A stretch of 12,835 bases of DNA from JAJFUE01 sp039683515 (lineage in GTDB: Bacteria; Sumerlaeota; Sumerlaeia; MVZB01): contig JBDKRG010000022.1 of NCBI GenBank assembly GCA_039683515.1, positions 1 through 12,835 on the forward strand, read 5' to 3'. The notes under the pieces are model-generated. The model did no database searches. It saw only the letters and a list, made by a program, of their open reading frames with translations, and was not told where the DNA came from. Shown piece after piece: positions 5,973 to 12,835 of the stretch (its first letter is position 1; the number at the start of each line of letters is the position of its first letter). A program made the position numbers and the translations under genes.

Positions 5973-7403
5973 TTACTCTTCGTCTTCGTCGGGTTCGCCG
6001 GCGCGGTATTCCTTGAGTTTTCTCTGGAGGGTGCGGCGGCTGATGCCGAGCGCCTCGGCCGCCAGCGAGCGGTTGCCCGCGAACTTCTCCAGCGCGCGCG
6101 CGATCGCCCGGCGCTCGAGCTCGTCCAGCGGCACGGTCTCCTCGGCGGCCTTGGCGGCGGCGGCCGGCGGCGGCGCCCCCCGCATCTCCGGCGCGAAATC
6201 CGCCGGCGTCAGGTCGCGCCCCGACGCGAAGATCGACAGCCGCTCGGCGAGGTTCCGCAGTTCGCGCACGTTGCCCGGCCAGCCATACTCGAGCAGAACC
6301 TTTTCCACTTCCGGCGTGAGCCGCGCCGGCGGCTGGCCCTGCTCGGCGGCGAACCGGTGCAGGAACGTCCGCATGAGCGGCAGGATGTCATCCTTGCGGT
6401 CGCGCAGCGGCGGCACGACGAGCCGCACCACGTTGAGCCGGTAATACAGATCCTCGCGGAACCGCCCGGCGCGGACTTCGTCGTCCAGGTTGCGGTTGGT
6501 CGCGGCGAGCAGCCGGAAATTGACCTTGATCACCTGCCGGCCGCCGACCCGCGTCAGCTCGCGCTGTTCGAGGACGCGCAGCAGCTTGACCTGCATCGAG
6601 AGCGGGATCTCGCCGACCTCGTCCAAAAACAGCGTGCCGCCGTCGGCCAGCTCGAGCCGGCCGATCATCTGGCGGTCGGCGCCGGTGAACGCCCCCTTTT
6701 CGTAGCCGAACAGCTCGCTCTCGAGGAGCGACTCCGGCAACGCCGCGCAATGGACGGCGACAAACGGACGGGTGTCGTGTTCGCCGGCCGAGTTGTGCAA
6801 CGCCTGGGCGACAAGCTCCTTGCCGACGCCGCTTTCGCCCTCGATCAGCACGTTGGACTGCGTCGGGGCGAGCCGCTCGACCATCGCCATCAGCTCGCGC
6901 ATGGCGCGGCTTTCGACGATCGATCCGCTCGGCGGCTCGGGCTGCGCCTGGACCTCGACGCGCCGGCGCAGCCGGCCGATGTCGCGGCGCATGGCGCGGT
7001 GCTCGAGCGCGCGCTCGACCTGCGCCCGAAGGTCCTTCAAATTCACGGGCTTCGTCAGGTAATTGAACGCCCCGAGCTTGAGCGCGTCGACCGCGGTCTC
7101 GACCGTGCCGAACGCCGTCAGCAGGATCACCTCGGGCGGGTTCGGGGCCGCCCGCGCCGTCTTGAGCACTTCCATCCCGTCGACCTCGGGCATCTTGAGG
7201 TCGCAGATCACGAGGTCGGGCGCGTGCGCGCTGATCCGGCCGATCGCCTCGCGCCCGCCGGCGGCCACGAGCACGGCATAGCCGGCCCGCTGCAGCGCCT
7301 CGGCCAGGGCCTCGCGGTTGTCCTGGCGGTCGTCGACGACGAGGAGCAGCCCCTCGCGCCGCGCGCCCCCCGATGTTGTTTGTGAGCTGTCAGATGTGGC
7401 CAT
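5973..7403 (-). CDS. NtrC-family sigma54-dependent response regulator
   Basis: A cytosolic transcription activator that receives phosphate from a histidine kinase and uses ATP to open sigma54 promoters. The 476-residue product has a receiver domain (about 18-135) with acidic VVDDR, phospho-acceptor Asp68 (CDLKMPEVDG), Thr96 and Lys118. The AAA+ domain follows (about 160-400) with Walker A GESGVGKE (189-196), the sigma54-contact loop GAFTGA (237-242) and Walker B GGTLFLDE (255-262). A Fis-type helix-turn-helix (about 430-465, NRSLAAEALGISRRTLQRKL) precedes an acidic tail. All key residues are present. I choose ATG 7403: the longer TTG start at 7448 would overlap the best promoter match. No sensor kinase gene is in the window. 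Its closest possible target is the HtrA gene downstream, which carries a sigma54-like promoter. Confidence 0.95.
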   Translation of the reverse strand: MATSDSSQTTSGGARREGLLLVVDDRQDNREALAEALQRAGYAVLVAAGGREAIGRISAHAPDLVICDLKMPEVDGMEVLKTARAAPNPPEVILLTAFGTVETAVDALKLGAFNYLTKPVNLKDLRAQVERALEHRAMRRDIGRLRRRVEVQAQPEPPSGSIVESRAMRELMAMVERLAPTQSNVLIEGESGVGKELVAQALHNSAGEHDTRPFVAVHCAALPESLLESELFGYEKGAFTGADRQMIGRLELADGGTLFLDEVGEIPLSMQVKLLRVLEQRELTRVGGRQVIKVNFRLLAATNRNLDDEVRAGRFREDLYYRLNVVRLVVPPLRDRKDDILPLMRTFLHRFAAEQGQPPARLTPEVEKVLLEYGWPGNVRELRNLAERLSIFASGRDLTPADFAPEMRGAPPPAAAAKAAEETVPLDELERRAIARALEKFAGNRSLAAEALGISRRTLQRKLKEYRAGEPDEDEE

Positions 7404-7437
7404 GAACGGATCCGGCAAATCGATATCGTGCTCCCCT

Positions 7438-7467
7438 ATTCTCAGCAAATCCGGGGCCGGATTTCAA
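7438..7467 (-). promoter_or_regulatory. Candidate housekeeping promoter for the response regulator
   Basis: The minus strand has TTGAAA (7467-7462), an 18-nt spacer and GAGAAT (7443-7438). These match the -35 and -10 consensus at five and four of six positions. The start would fall near 7431, about 27 nt before the ATG at 7403. Confidence 0.35.
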
Positions 7468-7492
7468 CCCGGATCGTTTTTATGCGCAAAAG

Positions 7493-7520
7493 AGGCGCAG
7501 GGCCGACACGCCCTGCGCCT
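7493..7520 (-). terminator. Rho-independent terminator of the beta-helix gene
   Basis: An 11-bp perfect stem (AGGCGCAGGGC with its complement, 7493-7503 and 7510-7520) and a 6-nt loop. On the minus strand it is followed directly by CTTTTGCG. It begins 21 nt past the stop codon of the beta-helix gene. The + strand side has no T-run. Confidence 0.75.
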
Positions 7521-7541
7521 GCGTTTGAACGGATGACCGAA

Positions 7542-10500
7542 TCAGTTCGCGCCGATCCGCACCGCGCCGCCGCTGGCCTCGATCCGCATCGCCTTCGTAA
7601 TGCGCGGATGCTCGCTCGACTGGCCGGTCAGCACGCGCACGGTTGCGCCGCTCGAGGCCGCCGCCACCCCTTCGCCGATCGTATTGAACGGGTTGGCCGG
7701 CGTCCCCAGCTCCGTCCCGGCGAAGCCGAATTGAACCCACACGAGGCTCGGATCGAGCACGTTTTCGTACGTGCGGCTGATCGATCCGGCCGTATTCGGA
7801 TTCTTGGCCAGGTCCAGCGCCGCGCCCGCGCCGATCGACGCGCTCACGGTTCCGGGCGCGATCGGCGTCAGCACGAAGCTGTACGAAGCGCCCGAGCCGG
7901 CGAACTCGCTCAGCGTGCAATTGACCAGCGAGACGTCATCGGCCGCGAACCCCGTGACCACCTCGCTGAACGTGACGCTCACCGGGATCCGGATGAGGTT
8001 CGTCGTGCTGGGAACCGCCGACGTCATGACCACCGACGGCGCGCTTGCGTCTTGCAGGATCGTGCCGGTCAGGCGGAGCACATAATCGGTCGGATAAGGG
8101 GTATTCTGCTCACTGATGTAGAGATCGTACGAGACAGGGCCCCAGTAGTACGAGCTCGACATCGCGACCGTGAAGGTATCCGACTGGCCCGCAGGAATGA
8201 CCGTGTTCAGCGGTTCGGTAACAGAGAATTCGTAATAGCCGTTAACGGGATATATAAGCAAGGGAGCGTCGCCATCGTTGCGAACCGTAAACGTCCGGGT
8301 CACAGTCCGGCCCTGGAGGCAGGAGCCGAAATAAACCTCCGAACCGCTCGCGACCGGTGTCGTCCCCTGCAGCACGTGCATCCATGGCAGGTAAATCCCC
8401 GTGCCGGTGAGCGGGTATCGCAGCGTGGGCTTGGCCGGGTCGTTGGTCGTGATCAGCAGGTCGGCCGAGCGCGTCCCCGACGTCGGCGGATCGAACCGCA
8501 GCGTCACCGAACGCGACTGGCCCGGCGCGAGCGGCGCCGTGTCGAACGTGCCCACGATGCTGAAGTCGGAAGCGTTCGCGCCGCCAAAAGCCAGGCCCGG
8601 GCCGGTGAAGTTCAGCGTCGAAAAGCCCCGGTTCGTGATCGGGACCGTGAGATCGTTGATGCCCATATACGGCACCCAATAAACATCGCTCGGCGTCAGG
8701 ACTTTGCGGAAGTAGAGCGGGCAGGTGCTCGTCGTAACCTCGACGTCGGCCGGCTCGATCCCCAGAGTCTCGTACGAGCCCATGTCGTAGAGCGCGCCGG
8801 AGCCGTCCGCGCCCTGGCCGGCGATGTCGATCGGGCGGCTGTAGCCGTCGCGGTCGACCGTCACGCCGACCGAAGTCGCCTGGTCGATCCCGAGCGAGCC
8901 GAACCCGAGGTGGTTGTCAATGATCTGATACCAGCCTCCCGGAACTGGGCTGGACATTGGGGCCATGGGGATCGACAGGTAGTTCAAATCCGAAACCGGG
9001 GCCGCGACCAAGATCGTCGTCGTCGTGTTGTCGAGGACCTGCACGTAGGCCTGGCGTTTGATCAGGTAATCGGGGAAGGACATTGTCTGCCAGCGGACGA
9101 CGGCTGTTTTCCCCGCAAGCTCGCCCGGCATGTAATCGGCATATGCGTCCGTGATCGAATACCGATAAACGCGCGAAGTCACCTGGGCAAGACGCGTCGG
9201 GATGCCGTTGTAGTGGCCAATCAGCCCGGTCTTGAACTGCGGCGCGCCGAAGATCGGATTCACGATCGCGGCAAGCAGGCTCAGTTGCTCTTGGTAATAG
9301 ACTGTGTACCTCAAGTAATCGGAGTAGCCGATATCTGAAAATACGCAGTCGGTGAAATGCGGATCGGAACCGCTATCGCCCTTGTAAATTGCGGAATAGC
9401 CGCTCTTGGTGAACACGCAGTTGGTGAATATGGGCGAGCTGCTGCCGTTGCAATAAACGACCCCGCCATAGCCGGCGATGTTCTCAATGATCGAGCAATG
9501 GATGACAGCCGGCGAGGACGACGCGAGACATGCCAGCGCACCTCCATTGCCCGCCGGTGATGCATCGCTGCCGTAGTTCTGGTTGCCCGCCATGAAGCAA
9601 TTGATCAGCATCGGCGAGGCCGCCTGGCAGCCGACCCCGGCGCCGGCGCCCAACGTATGCGCCAGGTTGCCGTTGATCGTGCAGGCGTTGATCGTCGGGC
9701 TGTTTGCGTCGCACCAGATCCCTGCGCCATTATAGACCGCGTCGTTGCTGTTGATCGTGCAATTGTCGATCGTCACGTTCGAGTCGCCGGTGATCGAGAC
9801 GCCGCCGCCGGAATTGTTCGCCTGGTTCGCAATGATCATGCTGTCCGACAGCGTCACGGTTGCGGACTCGATGCAAATGCCACCGCCAAAAAATGGGCCG
9901 ATGCGGCTATACGTGTTGGTCGTGTTGCCGTTCTCGCTGACCGTGCAGGAGATGACCTGCGGGCTGCCGCCCCGGATGAAGATGCCGCCGCCGTTGAGCG
10001 GGACCTGATTCTGCAGAATGCTACAGTTCTGGATGACAGGCGACGCGTTCTCGCAGAAAATGCCCCCGCCGCTGCCGCTCTTGAAATACGTGCTGCCGGT
10101 TCGGATGTAGTAGCCCGCCTGGTTGCGCTGGATCGTGCAGTTGGCGATCGTGTTGGTGTTGTCGATGTTGACGCAGCTCACCGCGCCGCCCGAGGTGTCG
10201 ACATCCGAATCCTGGATCGTCAGGCCGTCGAGCCGCCCGTTCGCGATCCCGCTCATGACGAACGGGGTCGAAACCAGCCCGGCGCCCGAAACCACCGTCG
10301 GGTGAAGCACGACATTTTGCTGCGTGAGAGTCGTCGCGTCGTTGGCCAACCCGCCGTAGATCTTCAGCCCGTCCTTGAGCGCGATCGGCGCCGCGAGGCT
10401 GTAATTGCCCTGCGCGACCCAGATCTCGTCGCCGGCCGCGGAGGCCGCGACGGCTTCCTCGATCGTCTTGAACGCCGCCGCCCAGCTCGTGCCGCCGCCG

Positions 10501-10631
10501 CTGGCGCTCACGCCGCCGTCGACGTAATATCGCGTCGACGCGCCGAATGAAAAACTGGTCATGGCTAAAAAGAAAATGGTGCCCGCCAACAACGAAATTG
10601 CGCGCACGCCGGAACGAGTCATGCGTCCCAT
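7542..10631 (-). CDS. Secreted right-handed beta-helix protein with choice-of-anchor and Ig-like modules
   Basis: A 1,029-residue exported protein, probably a surface or extracellular carbohydrate-binding or lyase-like protein; no catalytic residues can be assigned. Order: signal peptide (1-30), a parallel beta-helix (about 31-445) with many turns of the type 'INNCTI..N....GGGI', an irregular stretch, a VDRDGYSRPIDIAG...DMGSYE motif (about 592-621) as in choice-of-anchor Q proteins, two ASH-like modules each ending LTGT (about 628-745 and 750-857), a bacterial Ig-like module starting SAPSVVMTS (about 863-957), and a short C-terminal unit (959-1029) resembling the N-terminal cap of a beta-helix. 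The ATG at 10631 has GGAGG 7 nt upstream, while Met4 is too far from it. No LPXTG or TM anchor ends the protein. It lies 112 nt downstream of the ligase-like gene and may share its transcript. Confidence 0.9.
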   Translation of the reverse strand: MGRMTRSGVRAISLLAGTIFFLAMTSFSFGASTRYYVDGGVSASGGGTSWAAAFKTIEEAVAASAAGDEIWVAQGNYSLAAPIALKDGLKIYGGLANDATTLTQQNVVLHPTVVSGAGLVSTPFVMSGIANGRLDGLTIQDSDVDTSGGAVSCVNIDNTNTIANCTIQRNQAGYYIRTGSTYFKSGSGGGIFCENASPVIQNCSILQNQVPLNGGGIFIRGGSPQVISCTVSENGNTTNTYSRIGPFFGGGICIESATVTLSDSMIIANQANNSGGGVSITGDSNVTIDNCTINSNDAVYNGAGIWCDANSPTINACTINGNLAHTLGAGAGVGCQAASPMLINCFMAGNQNYGSDASPAGNGGALACLASSSPAVIHCSIIENIAGYGGVVYCNGSSSPIFTNCVFTKSGYSAIYKGDSGSDPHFTDCVFSDIGYSDYLRYTVYYQEQLSLLAAIVNPIFGAPQFKTGLIGHYNGIPTRLAQVTSRVYRYSITDAYADYMPGELAGKTAVVRWQTMSFPDYLIKRQAYVQVLDNTTTTILVAAPVSDLNYLSIPMAPMSSPVPGGWYQIIDNHLGFGSLGIDQATSVGVTVDRDGYSRPIDIAGQGADGSGALYDMGSYETLGIEPADVEVTTSTCPLYFRKVLTPSDVYWVPYMGINDLTVPITNRGFSTLNFTGPGLAFGGANASDFSIVGTFDTAPLAPGQSRSVTLRFDPPTSGTRSADLLITTNDPAKPTLRYPLTGTGIYLPWMHVLQGTTPVASGSEVYFGSCLQGRTVTRTFTVRNDGDAPLLIYPVNGYYEFSVTEPLNTVIPAGQSDTFTVAMSSSYYWGPVSYDLYISEQNTPYPTDYVLRLTGTILQDASAPSVVMTSAVPSTTNLIRIPVSVTFSEVVTGFAADDVSLVNCTLSEFAGSGASYSFVLTPIAPGTVSASIGAGAALDLAKNPNTAGSISRTYENVLDPSLVWVQFGFAGTELGTPANPFNTIGEGVAAASSGATVRVLTGQSSEHPRITKAMRIEASGGAVRIGAN

Positions 10632-10720
10632 GCCGCACCCTCCACGATGGCTGAGGCCCCACCCTTGCCTGTCCCTGAAATAAGACCAGTCAGCTTACTA
10701 CCGGATTGGTGATTCCGTCA

Positions 10721-10767
10721 ATTGGTTATCAGTCGAATGGTTATCAGTCGAATTGGTTATCAGTCGA
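10721..10767. repeat. Three tandem 15/16-nt repeats over the end of the ligase-like gene
   Basis: Units ATTGGTTATCAGTCGA (10721-10736), ATGGTTATCAGTCGA (10737-10751) and ATTGGTTATCAGTCGA (10752-10767) lie head to tail; the middle one lacks one T. The third and second units encode the last residues of the ligase-like protein (STDNQFD) and its TGA stop. The remaining unit lies in the 112-nt gap before the beta-helix gene. Confidence 0.9.
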
Positions 10768-12051
10768 AACCCGCGACCCGGAGAACCCGAGGAGGCTCCA
10801 GAAGAACAACGCGCGCATCGGGTCGTGAAGCGGGTAGCTGACCCACATGACGATCGCCATCGCGATGAACGCCGTCCACAGCGCCGCGCGCCACGGCTCG
10901 TTTTCGCCCGACGCCCCGCCGATCGCCGCGCTCGTGACCATCAGCAAAAGGCCCAGGCACGCAAGCAACCCGTATTCGGCCCACCACTGGAGCGGGTCGC
11001 AGTGCGCCTCGCCCGGCGTCAGCCGGCTCGTCATTTCGTTGAACGACCAGAAGCCGGTCCCCTTTTCGGTTTCGGCGAGCCGGCCCTGCATCGCGCTGAA
11101 CGCCGCCGCGAACCGCCCCGGGCCCGCCCCGGCAAACGGCCGGTCCAGGACCATGTGGCTCGAGATCGTGACGAGGCCGATGCGGTGGCGCGTCGGGACG
11201 CTTTCGGGGTTGGCGATCTCGCCCAACCGGTGAAACAACGTGCCGGCGCGGTGGCCGGGCAATGCGAGATAAAGCCCGGCGAAAACCACCAGGATCCCGG
11301 CGCCCCATGCGAGCCATGCCGCCTTGAACGAACCGCGCCGCGCGACCAGGGCAACGGCCAGCGCCGCCCCCCCCGCAAGCGCCCCGCCCCGCCCACCGGA
11401 GACAAAAATCACGGCCGCCCCAACGACCGCGACCACCAGGCAGGCCCAAAACGCGATCCGGTTGCGGCTCGAACCGAGCGCCGCGATCGCCGCCGCCGCG
11501 GCCCCGCACCCGACGAAATCGGCCAGCGCCTCCGACTGCTCCATCGTCCCGTGGATCGCCGATCGCGCGGCCGGCCCGGCCCATGCCTGAACGAGGCCCA
11601 GACCCGCCTGGAGCGCCACGGCGCCCACCAGGCACCCGACGAGCCAGACCTGCTCGCGCCGGTTCGGGCTCCAGCGCGAAAGGCACCACGCCGCGCCGAC
11701 CAGAAAGCATTCGCGCGCGGCGATCCGCAGGCCCAGCATGGGATTCGGCGAAGCCAGCGACGAAACGACCAGCCCGGCGCCGATCAGCACGGCCCCGAGC
11801 GCCGCCGGATCGCACAGCAGCCCGCCCAGCGAAAAACGAGCATCCCCCTTGCGCTCTGCGTTCGCCATCAGCGCCACGACGCCGAGCAGCCCGGCGATCA
11901 CGAACAGCCAGCGCAGGTCCGCATAGGGCCTCGCGAAAGTCCCCATCGCCGGCACCAGACCGACACCCAGCCACAACAGGCCGAGCAAGCCGATCGCCGG
12001 CCTGAGAGCGGCTTCGCGCCGGGACGAACGGGCTGTAGTCCGGGCAGGCAT
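10744..12051 (-). CDS. O-antigen ligase / Wzy-like polytopic membrane protein
   Basis: An inner-membrane protein of the O-antigen ligase family (Wzy_C, WaaL-like), which joins or polymerises lipid-linked glycans on the outer face of the membrane. The 435-residue product has about ten hydrophobic segments. Family signatures are SGGRGG (218-223) in a membrane segment, TRHRIGL followed by DRPFAGAGPGRF (287-314) in the large loop, and HCDPLQWWAEYG (350-361), which matches the conserved His and Leu-Gln-x-x-x-Glu region. The ATG at 12051 has AAGGAG 5 nt upstream. The C-terminus is built on a tandem repeat, so the last residues may vary between strains. No glycosyltransferases flank it, so the substrate (lipopolysaccharide, exopolysaccharide or a glycosylated protein) is open. 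The secreted beta-helix protein downstream is the only companion. Confidence 0.85.
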   Translation of the reverse strand: MPARTTARSSRREAALRPAIGLLGLLWLGVGLVPAMGTFARPYADLRWLFVIAGLLGVVALMANAERKGDARFSLGGLLCDPAALGAVLIGAGLVVSSLASPNPMLGLRIAARECFLVGAAWCLSRWSPNRREQVWLVGCLVGAVALQAGLGLVQAWAGPAARSAIHGTMEQSEALADFVGCGAAAAAIAALGSSRNRIAFWACLVVAVVGAAVIFVSGGRGGALAGGAALAVALVARRGSFKAAWLAWGAGILVVFAGLYLALPGHRAGTLFHRLGEIANPESVPTRHRIGLVTISSHMVLDRPFAGAGPGRFAAAFSAMQGRLAETEKGTGFWSFNEMTSRLTPGEAHCDPLQWWAEYGLLACLGLLLMVTSAAIGGASGENEPWRAALWTAFIAMAIVMWVSYPLHDPMRALFFWSLLGFSGSRVSTDNQFD

Positions 12052-12077
12052 GAACTCTCCTTCGCGCGCCAGACCCG

Positions 12078-12106
12078 AAAATAGAGATCGGCGGAAAGAT
12101 TCACAA
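12078..12106 (-). promoter_or_regulatory. Candidate housekeeping promoter for the ligase-like gene
   Basis: The minus strand has TTGTGA (12106-12101), a 17-nt spacer and TATTTT (12083-12078), each matching the consensus at four of six positions. The start would fall near 12071, about 20 nt before the ATG. The AAGGAG ribosome site would be inside this short leader. Confidence 0.35.
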
Positions 12107-12253
12107 CGAGGAAATGATGCCCATTCACAAAAGTGATTCCGTTCATGGACCAGATCGGGAGGCTCTCAATTTTGCGATTTCATGATCGGTTGATCGGTTC
12201 GATGATCCCGTAATGGCTGAATATGAATGCATGATGTGCCCAAAATCTTCGGG

Positions 12254-12473
12254 AGACCAGCCTTGCGTGGGTTTTGGTCTGGGACCCTGAAAGGGTCGAA
12301 TAGTTCAAGAGCCCAGGGTGGAGCGAAGCGAAACCCTGGGTTGGGCACGCATTTCGATCCGAGCCCTGAAGGGGCGAGATAGTGAAACAAGCCGCGAATC
12401 AATCCACTATCGTCACTCTTGCAGGGGCATGTGTTTAGCGTGGTTGATCTGTTTCTTTGCGCTGAAGGCGCAA
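12254..12473. repeat. Cluster of small palindromes with GAA loops (REP-like)
   Basis: Several hairpins sit close together. These are AGACCA/TGGTCT (12254-12280), GACCCT-GAA-AGGGTC (12283-12297), CCCAGGGT/ACCCTGGG around 13 nt (12312-12340), GCCCT-GAA-GGGGC (12363-12375), GATAGTG/CACTATC (12378-12411) and TTGCGC-TGAAG-GCGCAA (12457-12473). Three share the form stem, GAA loop, stem, then GA or AG and ATAG-like bases. They look like copies of one palindromic intergenic unit. I recall similar sequences in other environmental genomes but cannot verify that here. Confidence 0.65.
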
Positions 12474-12488
12474 GAGATCATAGAGAAT

Positions 12489-12554
12489 CGCATTCGTGCC
12501 CGTGCCCGTGCTCGTAATCGTAATCGTGCTCGTGCTCGTGCTCGTAATCGTAAT
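12489..12554. repeat. Hexamer array, eleven CGTRMT-like units
   Basis: Eleven 6-nt units follow without a break: one CGCATT, two CGTGCC, then CGTGCT and CGTAAT in alternating runs (1, 2, 3, 2). Unit types are grouped, which suggests duplication of blocks rather than slippage of single units. The + strand would read it as Arg-Ala and Arg-Asn dipeptides, but there is no sign that it is translated. Confidence 0.9.
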
Positions 12555-12626
12555 CGAACCAATCAACAAATCGAATGATTGAGACTCTTTTCGATTCGGT
12601 CCATGAGCAGGGCGACCATATCAAGA

Positions 12627-12685
12627 TGATGGGTGTCTTTCCCTTTGGTCCTTTGGGTCCTTTAGGTCCTTTCCCGAACCCATCA
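12627..12685. repeat. 9-nt repeat array bracketed by an 8-bp inverted repeat
   Basis: Units CCCTTTGGT, CCTTTGGGT, CCTTTAGGT and CCTTTCCCG occupy 12641-12676. They are enclosed by perfect 8-bp arms TGATGGGT (12627-12634) and ACCCATCA (12678-12685). No gene lies inside. Confidence 0.75.
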
Positions 12686-12835
12686 CAAGCAGGTGGTCAG
12701 CCTATTAAAGCGAGCGACATCCATGAGAAGTTAAGTCAAGCGGCAAACGGAGATTGCCGGTTCGCCCCCGGTAGCTGTCGGTGACGTGTGCGTGCGGATG
12801 GAGCGGCCGGCGGCATTCTTTAATCTGCTGTTGGA

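Larger units (their letters stand above)
12052..12835. other. Gene-free stretch filled with short repeats and small hairpins
   Basis: About 780 bases upstream of the ligase-like gene carry no convincing gene. The frames at 12318-12578 and 12575-12784 are translations of simple repeats (Arg-Ala/Arg-Asn and Gly-Pro-Leu). From left to right it holds a promoter-like site, a doubled 8-mer TGATCGGT (12183-12198), a hairpin cluster (12254-12473), a hexamer array (12489-12554), an inverted-repeat-bracketed 9-mer array (12627-12685) and a small hairpin CGGCAA-N7-TTGCCG (12741-12759). I see no tRNA, riboswitch or other RNA gene in it. Confidence 0.7.

Noticed and set aside
7428..9338. A 636-codon + strand frame opposite the beta-helix gene
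   Set aside because: Antisense shadow with Arg-rich composition; the minus strand carries the signal peptide, beta-helix and terminator.
12318..12578. A small + strand frame with Arg-Ala/Arg-Asn repeats
   Set aside because: It is built from the palindrome cluster and the hexamer array, has no ribosome site, and fits no known protein.
12575..12784. A 69-codon + strand frame with Gly-Pro-Leu repeats
   Set aside because: The repeats come from the 9-nt array. No domain, weak start context and no partner gene.
12741..12791. A riboswitch or tRNA-like fold near the right edge
   Set aside because: One small hairpin and a GGTTCG stretch are present, but no cloverleaf or known riboswitch core can be drawn.

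Overview
All seven confident genes and the one small nuclease-like gene lie on the minus strand. The core genes are GC-rich. The family mix is a GxxExxR-type small nuclease-like gene, a MoxR ATPase cluster, an HtrA/Do protease beside a sigma54-type activator, and a roughly 1,000-residue secreted beta-helix protein with choice-of-anchor and Ig-like modules. Intergenic DNA is full of short-period repeats. I infer a Planctomycetota or related PVC-type bacterium. No rRNA or tRNA is present to confirm this.

Layout, read in the direction of transcription from the right edge leftwards. 12052-12835 is gene-free and packed with small hairpins and short-period arrays. 12051-10744 is an O-antigen-ligase-like membrane protein, and 10631-7542 is the secreted beta-helix protein with a good rho-independent terminator at 7493-7520. 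7403-5973 is an NtrC-type sigma54-dependent response regulator. 5680-4121 is a secreted HtrA/Do serine protease with two PDZ domains, preceded by a candidate sigma54 promoter (5835-5850). 3952-3353 is a one-TM protein resembling the cytosolic end of BatD, and 3300-2272 is a MoxR ATPase. 2188-1808 is the GxxExxR nuclease-like protein, and 1773-226 is a secreted S10 serine carboxypeptidase-like protein. 1-211 is another repeat cluster.

How they may work together: the 3952-226 genes could be one transcript (envelope protein, MoxR, peptidase), but the GxxExxR gene looks inserted. It is AT-richer than its neighbours and is bracketed by near-identical inverted copies of an 8-nt-period repeat (1731-1769 and 2222-2261). 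The left copy is translated as the signal peptide of the S10 peptidase. The sigma54-type regulator and the sigma54-like site in front of the protease gene suggest a local stress-protease circuit.

The most unusual signal is the set of short-period repeats (6 to 9 nt units, plus a 15/16-nt one). At least nine sequence families occur, often arranged as inverted pairs or within inverted repeats, and they sit within about 15 nt of the stop codons of several genes. The leading candidate for a novel system is a GxxExxR nuclease together with these repeats.
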